Shown piece after piece: positions 10,510 through 23,029 of a stretch of DNA of 64,000 bases; position 1 is the first letter of the stretch, and every line of letters begins with the position of its first letter. The translations under genes and the position numbers were made by a program. The DNA is taken from assembly GCF_030247195.1 (NCBI RefSeq), contig NC_080671.1:202162897-202226896 (forward strand), in the 5' to 3' direction. The notes beneath the pieces are model-generated. The model worked only from the letters and a program-made list of their open reading frames with translations. It ran no database searches and was not told where the DNA came from. Source of the stretch: Topomyia yanbarensis (lineage: Eukaryota; Arthropoda; Insecta; Diptera; Culicidae).

Positions 10510-13500
10510 CTATATTTTATGCTATACGTGTTATATTTATTGATTACAATGCATAGAAATGTATTATTTTTGTATAATATAACTGGTAACAGTGTAACTA
10601 GTGTCTGACGGAATCAATTTTTGTAGTAAGACCCAGAGTCTGTGCACTTTATGAGTCAAATACAGAGCAATGCACTACACTGGATAATAAGACTATTTCT
10701 GGAGAAAATTTTCAAAAGAACCTTTTGTTTGGACAGTTGAAAGTGATTTTTACAACAAAAATGGTTTTCTTGAAACCTAAATATCTTCAGGCTTTACAAT
10801 TCGATTTTCAATCTATCGAACTCGGTCACTAAAAATATTACGACAGTAACGCACTGGGTGGAGATATCCCAATTAGCTTCGATAACGTTAGTGATTTTTA
10901 CACAAGTTGAACGCTAAAGATGGACGTCTGTTCTCTGTGGTATGTGCTTCTCTTTCAGTAATAAGCTACTACTCCATGTTTACTTTCCGAAGCACAATAG
11001 AATTCCCCTAGAATCTTTGCAAAAATCCAGTTGCTTGGAAAAGATAGCCGAAGACTGTCCAAATTGATAGTATTTATAAGTTCTTCAGTTCTACGCAGTT
11101 CTGTGTCGTAAGTGCCCCAGTTATCGCAATGAACACCATTCTCAGCAGATAGCTAAGCGTTTACAGGATTGTCGTCACTTCTTCCATCTGACACCACACA
11201 AGAACATTATTAAACGTACAATTTTTTATATAAACTCTAAGATGTAATTCGGTTTGAGACTCCAAGTTTTCCTAACAGCTTTTCTGTGCTGCCTGAAGGC
11301 TTTTCACATTTTTTTGGGTCTGACCCTAATGAGAACAGTTTAGTTTAAATTCTAATATAATTCGCACAATACTCACAATCATAGAATTGCGACCTGGAAT
11401 TGCGCATCTTCGTAAAATTAACCATGTAACATGTTTCAAATTTGAATCTTAGGAAAGTATCCTTATACCGTGAGATTTAACCAATTTTCTCTGAAAGTAT
11501 TATATAACATGGGGTCTACTATTAATATTAGATTCAAACTCAACCGATCTTGTCCGATTCAGAAATTCCAATTGATTTGAAAATACCGTGATTTTCAACA
11601 ATTTGAGGCGGATCGAAATGTTGTTGGCCAGTTATCATGATTGGAAAAATATATGGCTACGAAAGTTGCACACGTTTTCCATCCCCGGTTTTAGAATGAT
11701 GTCTATAAAATTCATTCACACCGATCACTCGAAACCTTTTATGCTAAACTTTTTTTTGGTTTGTTTGTATCAAGAAACACTAAAAACCTCTGATTATCAA
11801 AAGTGATGCTTCTATCAGAGTGCTATGCCCAATTGTTCAATAGCCCATAGCACAGGAAAGATAGACAAAGATTGTTTACATTTATGTGCTTTTATCAGTT
11901 TTCAATAATAATGCAATATAACGAAAATATCTATACAAATATCATTTTCACTGCTAACTGAAAATGTCCCTGGCAGCACTGCTCCAGCGGAATCCTTTCA
12001 GACTAATATCAATAACTGCAATACTATAGATAATACAACTGTAAGCGCATACATGAATGGTTATAGTCCTAGTTACTAGCCTTATTTATTTTTGTGAACA
12101 TATCTTGCCTGAAGCAAACACCAATAGTTACTTCGCCAGAACGGTGATCCTTGTTACTAAATTTCACGCAATCCACATTCCAATTATTAGTTCCAAGAAA
12201 CTTAATAAACTTAACAGTATTTCAGTGAAAATTTCGTTTGGTAAACTGTTTTAAAATTTCGATGTATCTATTATATTGTATTATATTGTTATTAATTGAT
12301 ACATATGATTTCCATTCTATCTGTTTATTCACACCTAATTTCATGCACACAAAAAGGTATGAACTTTATGCGCCGGACTCGTATGCCCTAGCACGAATGC
12401 GTTTTTGTTTGATCTCGAAACTGAGTCAGGTTTCAACCGAAACTGTTATCACTTAATTTGTTTAGACATCAATTTGAGTTATAATAAGGGCCAGCTTCGC
12501 CTCAAGCCAAAACCACCTAAACGTGGATAATCATATGATTGAAGCAAAAGATATCATTACAGTTAAAAACAAGAAAATTGATCAGCGACAATCGATATTT
12601 TGACAATTCTATGAAAATGCATATCACCGAAAGTAGTGAGCTATAACCGCGCAATGATACGCTTTAAAACGCACAACTTTCGAGATTATTTATTGGCATA
12701 GAAAAGAAGACAAATCTAAGTTTCCTCTCGAATGTAGCGCATGGAAGGAGCCGAACGCGCCTGAGCATTGAAAATTAAACTAAATCCAAACAAATCTAAC
12801 CCAATGTACATTACCACACATCTTGTCTACATCGCAAGTACGGCATTTGTACATACAATGGTAGAGTTCAACTCGAGCGATAACATGTATAGCGCATGAT
12901 AAAATTAACACGCAGCAAGGAAATGACTGCGAGTTGAACCTACACAGCAGAAATTGCCACTCTGTGCGGTGTCCAGGCGGACACTGCCTCCTACCGATAT
13001 TTTCAGGCCAGCCATATATTTCAATCGTTCAGTTTCAGGATTGCGCACGAAGATATGGATCATTTTTCCGAACGAACATGTTCGCTGCCGAATATGTTCG
13101 ATGGCACTCATTACGTCACTGCATCGGCAATGTGGAACGCGTTAAAAAATTTTGCGATTTCCGATTCTCTCTCTCTTCGTAATCGCATACGGTGTGATGC
13201 GGAACGAGTTGTGTGGGTCTGTATCTTTTTAACGAGAGCGTAAACCCCCGACGATGTATAAGGAAACAAATTCATGTACGCTCATGGCGGTGAGCGAGTT
13301 TTCCGCACATAGGTGTCGCGGAGTTGGTAGTTTGGAAGGGTATAAGGTCTAGGATTCGCTCAAAGCAAGCGATGCGTCCTGTGAACCATAGTTTATTAGG
13401 TAGTTGTTTAGTTGGTCTTCAAGTACATGATTACTCAAAAAAGAAAAGATCTTATTTAGTTTTTGATTCTTTTTGAACTCTGGGTAGCCGGCTACCGAGG

Positions 13501-16336
13501 GTATCCTATGATTTCTAAACAAAGCAAATCTACGACATATTTATTGGGTTGAAAACTACCGAATGATAACACGCTATAGAGACAAAGAGCTATGATAGCG
13601 CGATATGTTATAATTCAAGGAATGTATTTCCTATTTTACGCATCGGATGATTTGTATAATACACGTATACGATCGATAATAACGCCCATTGAAGAGAATC
13701 ACAAAGGATTGTTAACCTGATGCACGGGCTGGTTGGCAATAGCGCAACTTGAAATTAGACTCATAAAAACAAACGCGGCGAATTTTTAGTACACGTTATC
13801 CCGCGACCATCGATTCTAGTTAGGTTAAAGTCTTGTTGCGGCTGCTTTCCGATCAGCTATTCTTTTTTACGATAGTGTTTCCTAGATTAGATCTCTATTC
13901 GCACCCTCTCATTCTGTTAGTATCGGCAGAAGGCTGATAGCACCCAGTCGTCGCCGGTCTAAGGACCAAATGTCATCAATAGACTTAGAATCGTGTGTAG
14001 GCAAGAGATAGGAGACTTGTGAGAACTAAAGAGATTGGAAACTTACAAGAGTTGTTTTGTGATTTTTACGAAAAACTCGTAATAGAGATAAATGCTTTCC
14101 CATAGAACTACGAATTATTCTTCACGAGAAATTCGTATATTTTACGAAAGTTGTCTGTACCTATCGTATCAGATTTACGACAGCCGGATTTAGAAAACAA
14201 AAACAAAAAATTTAAGCTGTTTCTTTCATTATAATTCCACCCGGAACCACTGGTATAAGTTTACTTGAAAATTTGGCCTTTTTCACTCCATCCGGCTTCA
14301 ACGGCACATCCTGTGATTATCTAGTTCGACGCAGATAGCTCTAATTCATTTTGTACATCGAAGGATGACTTGTACTTCTTTAAAATAAAACACAAAATAC
14401 TTTAGGCAAGTTCGAAAGAGAATCATTGATATGATGCGATGCATTTTTAGATAAATTAAAAATATGGTTTTCATCAACATTTTACCTAAATATTTAGATA
14501 AAATATTGAACTGTTCAACTTTTTTACATTTCATGTATTTAAAAGAAAAAATGTATATGACACAAGTATGTTGTTCGCTATTTCATATACTGTTTACTTC
14601 ACCTCATGGCATACAAATTGTATAATTCGAAAATGACGAGTCGGGATCGTCATTAAGCAAAATATAATAAATCATAAAGATGAATATTTATGATTATAGC
14701 ATTTGCGAAGTGCACGCAGGCTCATAATTTCAGATGATGCTATGGTATCTCTTGATAAATATGAGAATATTTGTCATATCTCGATAGTCGCCCTTCTCGA
14801 TGCGATTTTTTGCCTTTCAAATGTACGAAAAAGGGGTCCACACTGACTGGCAGCTGTTCCATGTTTTGCTTGCAAGCGAATGAAGTTATTAATTTATTTA
14901 TTCCGCTGTTTTCGAGCGTCACTGGAGAAATATGTAGTAGCTAGAGAAAACGAATGAAAGTAGCTTTCGACAAGGAAGATAAATGAGTGCACCCGCGTGA
15001 AACGTAAAATTGATGACACACGACTCTTTCAACCCGGACACCCTCCTCCCACACTGAAAATATCCAAAACTTGCAAGCAGGCAGCAAATGACAAATGACT
15101 CAGCGTGGAAAATAGGATGTGTTAATTTTCTTAATTTATGACCGCGATGCGAGCAATCATTTGTAACAATTGGATAAGCCTGTCACAAATGATGTGTATG
15201 TACCACCGTTCCGCTTTTCCAATGCAGTAATTTCTAAATCAATCAGAAACGAATAGACCACGGGTAACGATATGAAGGTGGTCAACGTATTGCAACATCA
15301 AGTGAAGGTAAAATATGTTTACCATATCCGGAACAAAACTATATTTTTCTGTCCCCAACAAAATAATTTGATATCTCCTAATATTTATACACATTTTCAG
15401 ATATGTTTGTTATGAACCATTCATTATTGGATGTCATCTAACTAAAAATATGCACAATATGTAGCACCATTTCAATGTCAGTATGAAAACTAAGCGATCG
15501 TTCCTTCAACCCTTTTCCGACACTTCCTTACTCGTAGTTGAGTGGTTAATGCATATGCAATCAAATGTCAGCGTCGGAGAGAAACGAAGCCACCGTTTTA
15601 CTGCGGCTATCGTGCTATTGCTTTGCCCACGACCGCAAAGGGAAGCGGGCATATTAACATAACTTTGATTTGTACCGATTCCGATTGTAAACTTAATTGA
15701 CAATGTTGACAGTTTAATTTGCATTTAGATCGAATCTAACGAGCGAACGGGTCGACGTTTCAGCCAATGTGACTGACAATCTTGAAATGTCACTTACGTG
15801 GTGAGGCGGAAACCGAGGCCAGGTAGGCTGTGTTCTGACAGACGCTAGCTTTCAAATAACATCATAGCCTGATCGGTGACACTACACAACACCGTCGTCA
15901 GTCATTGTCGGTTGTCTAGCCCATGCATACAGGCCTAGTAGAGGGACGATGAACAAATTGATCTCATTAGGAAATCTTCGAAGCTGTTCATCTGTCCGAT
16001 TACCATATTTAATATAATTATCAGTGGTTTTAACGAATGATTTATGTCTACTCGTTCCTCGTATTTTATGTAAACTGATTAAATGTTCATTAGTTATTAG
16101 TGATGAAGCTGATTAAATGCATTAAATTTATCTATATTTAGTAGGCAAGGTAGCTTACTTCGCGTGAACGAAGCGTATCGTTTGAATTCATTGAACGAGA
16201 CACCACTTCGGCACAACTGATTATTTCGATAACATCAGCGGAGTTGTTCGTTGGTATACCAAATCGTTGAAATCAACCGAATGGCTTTAGTGCTGAATGC
16301 GAACATAACTTAAATGAAAACGATACGATACTAATA
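10510..16336. other. Long AT-rich stretch without a recognisable gene
   Basis: I read both strands and found only short frames of 60-80 codons with no domain character. A G+C-richer segment at about 12,900-13,330 contains palindromic GAACATGTTC and several ATGTTCG words, somewhat like 9,230-9,400, but I cannot identify it. The segment 14,086-14,180 has ACGAA/TTCGT words like those inside the element at 26,723-27,867. The segment 15,500-15,960 is also less AT-rich and unidentified. Confidence 0.35.
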
Positions 16337-16344
16337 GAGTAAAG

Positions 16345-16561
16345 TAGTGGTTCTCAACATTTTTCGTACCACGGACCCCTTAGAAGTCATACTGGGTTGC
16401 TGCGGACCCCACGGATAAACATCGATTTTGTATGCTATCAGTATCAGTACAAAACTTGAAATTTCAATATGCACTCGGAAAATATTTTTTTTCGTCGCGA
16501 ACCCCCAGCAACGGCTTCACGCCCCCCTAGGGGTCCGCGGACCCCAGCTTGAGAATCACTG
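16345..16561. mobile_element. hAT-type MITE, copy 1
   Basis: A 217-bp unit starting TAGTGGTTCTCAAC and ending TTGAGAATCACTGG, matching the CAGNGGTTCTCAA ends of Charlie/Buster-like hAT elements. Flanking 8-mers are GAGTAAAG (16,337-16,344) and GCTTAAAG (16,562-16,569), a decayed 8-bp target duplication (6 of 8). It contains the GGACCCC, ACATCGATTT and CCCCCAGCAACG words shared with the copy at 36,511-36,805. No coding capacity. Confidence 0.85.
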
Positions 16562-16894
16562 GCTTAAAGTGAATAGTTTAAAAACCAATAGACTTTTGGG
16601 TTGAATGTCTAGATGATAATTGACATAATCTAAAAGGAGAAAAGCATTTCTGGAAAAAGGAAAATCGGAGTATTTTATAAATCTTTCAGCTCTGCATTTG
16701 CTGGTATTATGATAAGTTGAAGTAATTCCTAATTATTATCAGTTAGTCATATTCATTCCAAGCCATCTCCAGATTCACCAGATTTTATCCAGTATTACAT
16801 GGCATGGCGACTAGTTTGATCCTTTTCATCTTAGTCGATCATTCGTGATCGCTGCGAACCGCTCTTCCTTTTATCTGTCAAATTTATTTCAAAT

Positions 16895-17816
16895 ACTATG
16901 CTATATTTCACCCTATGGAGGAAAATTTGGTAAAAACCAAAATTTCTCACTAGGGTGAAAATTTGTTGGTAAAAACCAGTCTTTGTACAGGAGGGCACAA
17001 ATCCTTATTTCATACTATGTTGCGTTTCGGCTTCGCCTCATCAGAAACCGACACTAACACATTGTCGGAATAGATTAGCGCCGGCTTGACGCAAATTCCT
17101 CAAAACTAAAACACACTATGTGTTTCAATCAAACGACTGATCAAACGTGATGTCCCGTTTGAGCAGAAGTTCTGTTTATGCCGATGAGACACAAGTGAAG
17201 CCGAAACTTGTCTTGGCTTAGCAGGCCTATGCGAAAGCACTATGCTATATTTCACCCTATGGAGGAAAATTTGGTAAAAACCAAAATTTCTCACTAGGCT
17301 GAAAATTTGTTGGTAAAAACCAGTCTTTGTACAGGAGGGCACAAATCCTTATTTCATACTATGTTGCGTTTCGGCTTCGCCTCATCAGAAACCAACACTA
17401 ACATTGTCGGAATAGATTAGCGCCGGCTTGACGCAAATCCCTTAAAACTAAAACACAATATGTGTTTCAATCAAACAACTGATCAAACGTGATGTCCCGT
17501 TTAAGCAGAAGTTCTGTTTATGCCGATGAGATACAAGTGAAGCCGAAACTTGTCTTGGCTTAGCAGGCCTATGCGAAAGCACTATGCTATATTTCACCCT
17601 ATGGAGGAAAATTTGGTAAAAACCAAAATTTCTCACTAGGGTGAAAATTTGTTGGTAAAAACCAGTCTTTGTACAGGAGGGCACAAATCCTTATTTCATA
17701 CTATGTTGCGTTTCGGCTTCGCCTCATCAGAAACCGTCAAGCCGGCGCTAATCTATTCCGACAATGTGTTAGTGTCGGTTTCTGATGAGGCGAAGCCGAA
17801 ACGCAACATAGTATGA
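16895..17816. mobile_element. Foldback element built from a ~342-bp tandem repeat, ACTATG family
   Basis: The element starts ACTATGCTAT and ends CATAGTATGA, flanked by an 11-bp direct repeat TTATTTCAAAT at 16,884-16,894 and 17,817-17,827. Inside, a unit repeats in tandem with starts at 16,895, 17,239 and 17,581 (periods 344 and 342); the third unit is cut short and joined to a 79-bp inverted copy of a unit segment (17,738-17,816). That creates an almost perfect ~42-bp hairpin between 17,695-17,736 and 17,775-17,816. Relatives sit at 28,693-28,868 and perhaps 32,353-32,418. An ~11-bp duplication would suit Mutator-like elements; this is inference. Confidence 0.8.
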
Positions 17817-18033
17817 TTATTTCAAATATTTTACCGGGGTCTAGTTCGGACTTTGCAAATTTCAGAATGATTAGTCCAGTAGAGTTTGAGTTAGGATTTA
17901 CAATGCAAAACAAGTTCCTGAAGAGGTGCCTTCGAAAATTCACTGCCACTCGCTCAATTTTCAGAATTTTACCATGAAAAGTTGAGGAATTATTGTTCAA
18001 TTGTGGCAAAAACATATAGAAATTAAATGAATT

Positions 18034-18150
18034 CTCAGTAACTGACGCCAACTTGCTGTTACTAAAACAATGAAACCAAACTAACACCAAATTGGCGCAA
18101 GCTAGACACATAATCCAAATAGTAATAGCAAGTTGGTGTCAGTTACTGAG
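18034..18150. repeat. Inverted repeat with 30-bp arms
   Basis: Arm 1 at 18,034-18,063 begins CTCAGTAACTGAC; arm 2 at 18,121-18,150 ends GTCAGTTACTGAG. The arms match at 28 of 30 positions and are separated by 57 bp. It could be a tiny MITE or a hairpin RNA; nothing decides between them. Confidence 0.7.
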
Positions 18151-18839
18151 GAGTGAAAGACAGAACATTCTAATACAACTTTTCTGATGTGGCCTCATGA
18201 GCTAATTGGTTCATGCAGTTTTTCCCTTAGGGAGTTAAAAACTATCGCACAATTCCACTAGTGGTTATGTTCAGCAAAATTTTGGAAATTTCAACATTAG
18301 AGGTTTGGGAATGTAACAAAAATAGATGTTTAGAACAGTTGTGTATTGATTTCGAATTCTTTAATTATCTGGTTTAAGGATGCATCATACATGTCATCCT
18401 GTATTCATGCCCCGTAGGGGCAGGATCCTGGAGGTAATAAGATCATAGCACTAAATAAAATCCGAATGTCAAATTGTAAGAAAACGTGACTGTGGTTTGA
18501 GCTTTGATTTGCTCATCATGGTGTGCTGGTGCAACCAGAAAAGGTGCCTTTTATACCACGAAAAGGCCAAATTCTTGATGCTTATAGGACCATTCTGTAA
18601 TTGATCAAAATACGAAACAGGTGGTCTATATTTCACATATAATAGTAATGATAGTTTAAAAAAAGTTCCACAAAGTCGGATAATATCGAACTTCGACAAT
18701 CACTTGAAAAATCCCTGCATATAAGGGAAATTTTCCAGTAACCGAATAATTTAAACACACAGTGCTCAAGAGAGCACAATTTTGAAATATACAGATAGGA
18801 AAACTAGAAGTGGTAGGGTAATTAAGAAGTAATGTCTAA

Positions 18840-19650
18840 TGATGATCTTGAATGATTTCTCTTATATCGCTTATCATGGTAAAAAAGGCCATTCTGCCTT
18901 TGCCGTGGCACATACTGAGAGACTCGAGCGATTCGTAGCAGCTCTGCATAATGAGTGCTATGCTCTAAATTTTCATGACTTTCCCTACTTAGTTATCTTT
19001 AATGACAAATTTGATAGGTACCTTTTAGGTATTATGGTGGTACTTCCGGTCTTCTGTGATCGGATTCGTTCATTTTTCTTAGAGCTCGCAAACTTTTCCG
19101 TCGCTGCTTTACTGCTGTTTTTATTTCAGAGCTCCACCATCGTACCATTCTTGGTCCAATCCTCTCGCTGGTTTGTGGAATGTTGCTTTTTGCTGCCTTA
19201 AGTATCTTGCTGAGAACTCTTCAACTTCTAATTCAACGTCTGGGTGTATATATGTGGCAATCATTTGTTTGTATGCAAATTTGCATGCTCGTATAACCAT
19301 CGATGTCTTCTTAAAACTGGTTTATTACAAATTGGGACAGATACGACGTGGAAGTGATCACTGTTGTGTGTATCGGCCAGTATTTGTCAAATCAGTTTAG
19401 CAGCTGTCTCTTTGGAACATATAGATAGGATACAGAATGATGAGTGTTAAAATCCTCTAGGAGTAGTACTGGATCCGTCAGCTCCTGAAACAATGTATTC
19501 AAAGTTCATTGTTGCGAGCTTGGCGGTACGTAAGTCAAAACGACAGTTAACGGAAATAGCAAGCTTTTTCGCACGGCGATCAGTTGGAGATTTTTTTCAA
19601 TCTGAATCCGCTCAAAAGTGTTACCTACGTTTAACGGAGGTTTGGATGCA
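18840..19650 (-). pseudogene. Decayed non-LTR endonuclease fragment
   Basis: Reading the minus strand from 19,706 downward in shifting frames gives NVG..VLTYVPPSSQQ (19,506-19,600), then LTDPVLLLEDFNTHHS near 19,470 (the LGDFNSHH endonuclease motif with the Gly lost), then, near 19,150-19,050, RMVRWWSSEIKTAVKQRRKSLRALRKMNES. The last is the endonuclease-RT linker found in Jockey/I-type elements (PWW..EIK.A...RRKALR). Stops and frameshifts are frequent and no reverse transcriptase remains in place. The 265-bp MITE at 19,655-19,919 lies at its N-terminal side. Confidence 0.7.
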
Positions 19651-19654
19651 GGTA

Positions 19655-19919
19655 CCCGAGCAAACGAAAACCCCATAATGTCCCCATACTCATGGTCCGA
19701 ATTCACCCCTACATCGTGTTTTGATAGTGTTTGGAATCGAAAATGAAAACACTATCACCATCGTCCTGAAGATCCCATTTAAAAACGATATTCTGGTGTA
19801 TTTATGGGTTTTTGAGACCTTTACATGTTGATTTGATGGATGAAACATTTGGCACGGACCGTATTCATGGTATTTTTATAGAGTTGTATGGCGTTTGAAC
19901 CCATGAGAATTTGCTCGGG
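19655..19919. mobile_element. MITE with CCCGAGCAAA ends
   Basis: A 265-bp non-coding unit with perfect 10-bp inverted ends, CCCGAGCAAA and TTTGCTCGGG. TA precedes the left end; the right flank is AG, so the TA duplication seen in the related unit at 45,499-45,827 has decayed or been lost here. Confidence 0.65.
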
Positions 19920-20889
19920 AGGCCGTCTTCCCTCCTTGGCGAGCATCGGCGTGACCGCGGCTAACCGCAATGGCCAGCACCGATAGGGTACTCTCCTTTA
20001 AGTTTGGGGCCTACGGCCCGAGAATTTGTGATTAGGCGCGGAATCCTCCCGTGTGTTAATTTGGACTACAACATACGGACGCCGGATATTTAAAGAGACC
20101 AGAGCTGAGAACTGCTGGACCTTTTATTATAATTTCAGTTATATTTCTCTCCAATTTCTTATCCAAAATCCATTTTTAAAAGTTTCGTGCCATCCACGAT
20201 AACTGCCATACCCAAATAACAATTGAAGTTTTATGGCACGCTATAAGTGCAATCTAAGTTTGATGAGTGGCCATGAAACTACCACAAAACCTAATTTGTT
20301 ACTAGGGTACGTTCTTGTAAAGATGGCACACTCTTGTGACAGCCGTACGCACCATTTTGCTACCCTACTTACTATTGTGTATTGTAATATATAAATCGTG
20401 AATGTTTATCAAACAACAGATATTATTTACAACAAAAACCTAAGCACTCCTTCTCGATTAGCACGTCCCACACCTTGTTGCCGTTTTAATCCCCAATTTA
20501 TTGTTTCTGCCGAGGAAATTCCTGGGGAGCATTCGTTCATTTGTTTTCGTTTCCTGTAGGGCAGTCACATATTGCGAGTGCTGCGCATTGAGTAGCTTAA
20601 GGGGGTCTTCTACTCGCGAGGCCCAAAATTGAGCACTTTTTTAAGAACAAATTGTAAAGCATCTACTCAATGGATTTAGAAACTTTTTTTATTTTGAAGA
20701 CTTTCCAAGTTTACTTTTGAAAGACGACACCAAAAAACACTCGTGACCTTGAAACTTTATTGATGACATTGATGTTGAAACTGCATGGGTTTAAGTAAAG
20801 TTGTGGCAAATTGGGTAATCTGTAATCAGAAAACTCATATTTTTATAATCATAGTCACGTTGGCTATGTTTTCCTGTAAAGTGATTTTT
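19920..20889. other. No gene seen; fragments of unassigned repeats
   Basis: A G+C-rich segment at 19,920-20,110 lies on the upstream side of the decayed endonuclease and may be more of that element, but I cannot read a domain. The remainder (including 20,200-20,310 and 20,600-20,660) has the look of short dispersed repeats without clear ends. Confidence 0.3.
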
Positions 20890-22463
20890 GCCTTTCTCAT
20901 ATAGAAAGGTTATGCAATCACTCTGAAAAACGTCAACCTAATCCCGGCCCGGAGGGCCGGGTGTCATATCCCATTCGACTCAGTTCGTCGAGATCGGAAA
21001 AAGTCTGTATGTGTGTGTGTATGTATGTATGTGTGTGTATGTGTGTGTATGTGTGTGTATGTGTGTGTGTGTGTATGTATGTGCGTATGTGTCAAATAAT
21101 GTCACTCATTTTTCTCAGAGATGGCTGGACCGATTTGCCCAAACTTAGTCTCAAATGAAAGGTGCAACCTTCCCATCGGCTGCTATTGAATTTTGGATCG
21201 ATCGGAATTCTGGTTCCGGAATTACGGGTTTCAGAGTACGGTCACACAGAAATTTCTCATATAAACTATAGGAAAAAATAAAAATAGAATTTTTATTTTT
21301 GATGCTAAATGTGTTCAAGGTGCATGAAACGTCGAGATTTGATGCAAACTCGAAAAAAAAATTTGACTACGATTCACTTTTTTGGATTTTGGCACATTTT
21401 TGCCTTTCTCATATAGAAAGGTTATGCAATCACTCTGAAAAACGTCAACCTAATCCCGGCCCGGAGGGCCGGGTGTCATATCCCATTCGACTCAGTTCGT
21501 CGAGATCGGAAAAAGTCTGTATGTGTGTGTATGTATGTATGTGTTTGTATGTGTGTGTATGTGTGTGTGTATGTATGTGCGTATGTGTCAAATAATGTCA
21601 CTCATTTTTCTCAGAGATGGCTGGACCGATTTGCCCAAACTTAGTCTCAAATGAAAGGTGCAACCTTCCCATCGGCTGCTATTGAATTTTGGATCGATCG
21701 GAATTCTGGTTCCGGAATTACGGGTTTCAGAGTACGGTCACACAGAAATTTCTCATATAAACTATAGGAAAAAATAAAAATAGAATTTTTATTTTTGATG
21801 CTAAATGTGTTCAAGGTGCATGAAACGTCGAGATTTGATGCAAACTCGAAAAAAAAATTTGACTACGATTCACTTTTTTGGATTTTGGCACATTTTTGCC
21901 TTTCTCATATAGAAAGGTTATGCAATCACTCTGAAAAACGTCAACCTAATCCCGGCCCGGAGGGCCGGGTGTCATGTCCCATTCGACTCAGTTCGTCGAG
22001 ATCGGAAAAAGTCTGTATGTGTGTGTGTATGTATGTATGTGTGTGTGTATGTGTGTGTGTATGTGTGTGTGTATGTGTGTGTGTATGTATGTGCGTATGT
22101 GTCAAATAATGTCACTCATTTTTCTCAGAGATGGCTGGACCGATTTGCCCAAACTTAGTCTCAAATGAAAGGTGCAACCTTCCCATCGGCTGCTATTGAA
22201 TTTTGGATCGATCGGAATTCTGGTTCCGGAATTACGGGTTTCAGAGTACGGTCACACAGAAATTTCTCATATAAACTATAGGAAAAAATAAAAATAGAAT
22301 TTTTATTTTTGATGCTAAATGTGTTCAAGGTGCATGAAACGTCGAGATTTGATGCAAACTCGAAAAAAAAATTTGACTACGATTCACTTTTTTGGATTTT
22401 GGCACATTTTTGCCTTTCTCATATAGAAAGGTTATGCAATCACTCTGAAAAACGTCAACCTAA
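20890..22463. repeat. Three ~0.5-kb tandem units carrying TG/TATG microsatellites, plus a partial fourth
   Basis: Unit starts (GCCTTTCTCATATAG) are at 20,890, 21,402, 21,898 and 22,412, giving periods 512, 496 and 514; the differences lie in the TGTGTATG tract. Units are otherwise almost identical, including the palindromic CCCGGCCCGGAGGGCCGGG and the word CCATTCGACTCAGTTCGTCG. The fourth unit stops after about 50 bp and passes into another part of the same dispersed family. Diverged relatives of the unit occur at 24,745, 32,530-33,030, 34,320-34,530 and 55,170-55,700. The predicted open frames with runs of Val/Cys/Met are only the translated microsatellite. Confidence 0.9.
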
Positions 22464-23010
22464 TAATTTTTTTTTCGACTCGTTTAGGGTTTCTGGATTT
22501 TAACAGAGGCGTAGTTGATGGTTTACGGAGAGGGGTTACACCCCCCCCCCCTCTACTGTTCGCGCCCCTCCTTTAAAAATCTCCTTAAATCACCCCTCAG
22601 ACCACCACCCCATCCAGCCCTCATACCCCTCCCTTTCAACCCCGTCATCTTTAAACCACCACTGTATCACAAAGCATAATAATTTAAGCTGGGGAGTCGT
22701 TCGTTCATGGGACTTTCGCCCTCTTCACATACCCAGCCCCGCATGACAAAATGAGTTAGCAAGCAGATAACATTGATCTAATGCTGATTAGGCTAATGGA
22801 GTATGATATTTTTTTGTTTCAAGTGTTTCACCGTCGACACGTAGCTCATCAAGTTCGTGGCTGGCATGCCATTGTGTATAAGTGCAAAGTGTACTAAGAA
22901 TGTAATGGACATTTCCACAATTATGTTGAACATAAAAAGCCTCCGTGCCATAGTTTAGAGAAATGAGAAAGGCACAATTGCACCGCTAGGTGGATTAAAA
23001 CAGGTTTTTT
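22464..23010. repeat. Continuation of the dispersed composite repeat (C-rich segment to AATGAGAAAGGC end)
   Basis: After the partial fourth unit the sequence has a C-rich tract (about 22,530-22,630) and ends near 22,960-23,000 with AATGAGAAAGGCACAATTG and CACCGCTAGGTGGATT. The inverse of the first part recurs at 55,020-55,210 and the inverse of the last part at 32,190-32,240, so both belong to one dispersed family. The ends (CCTTTCTCAT and ATGAGAAAGG) are inverted relative to each other. No coding capacity seen. Confidence 0.6.
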
Positions 23011-23029
23011 CATTATATAATTTGTAAAG

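Noticed and set aside
17106..18111. Repeated 78-codon frames and a 124-codon frame on the minus strand
   Set aside because: They lie within the ~342-bp tandem units and the inverted end of a foldback element; no domain is present.
18839..19201. 120-codon plus-strand frame as a host gene
   Set aside because: The minus strand shows endonuclease linker motifs of a LINE in shifting frames, so the frame is a shadow of a relic.
20961..22168. Open frames of 64-104 codons with repeated Cys-Val-Met
   Set aside because: They are translations of TG/TATG microsatellites in a tandem repeat and recur unit by unit.
20890..22463. Possible CRISPR-like or gene-cluster repeat array
   Set aside because: Units are ~0.5 kb, contain microsatellites and belong to a dispersed eukaryotic repeat; no spacer-repeat pattern.
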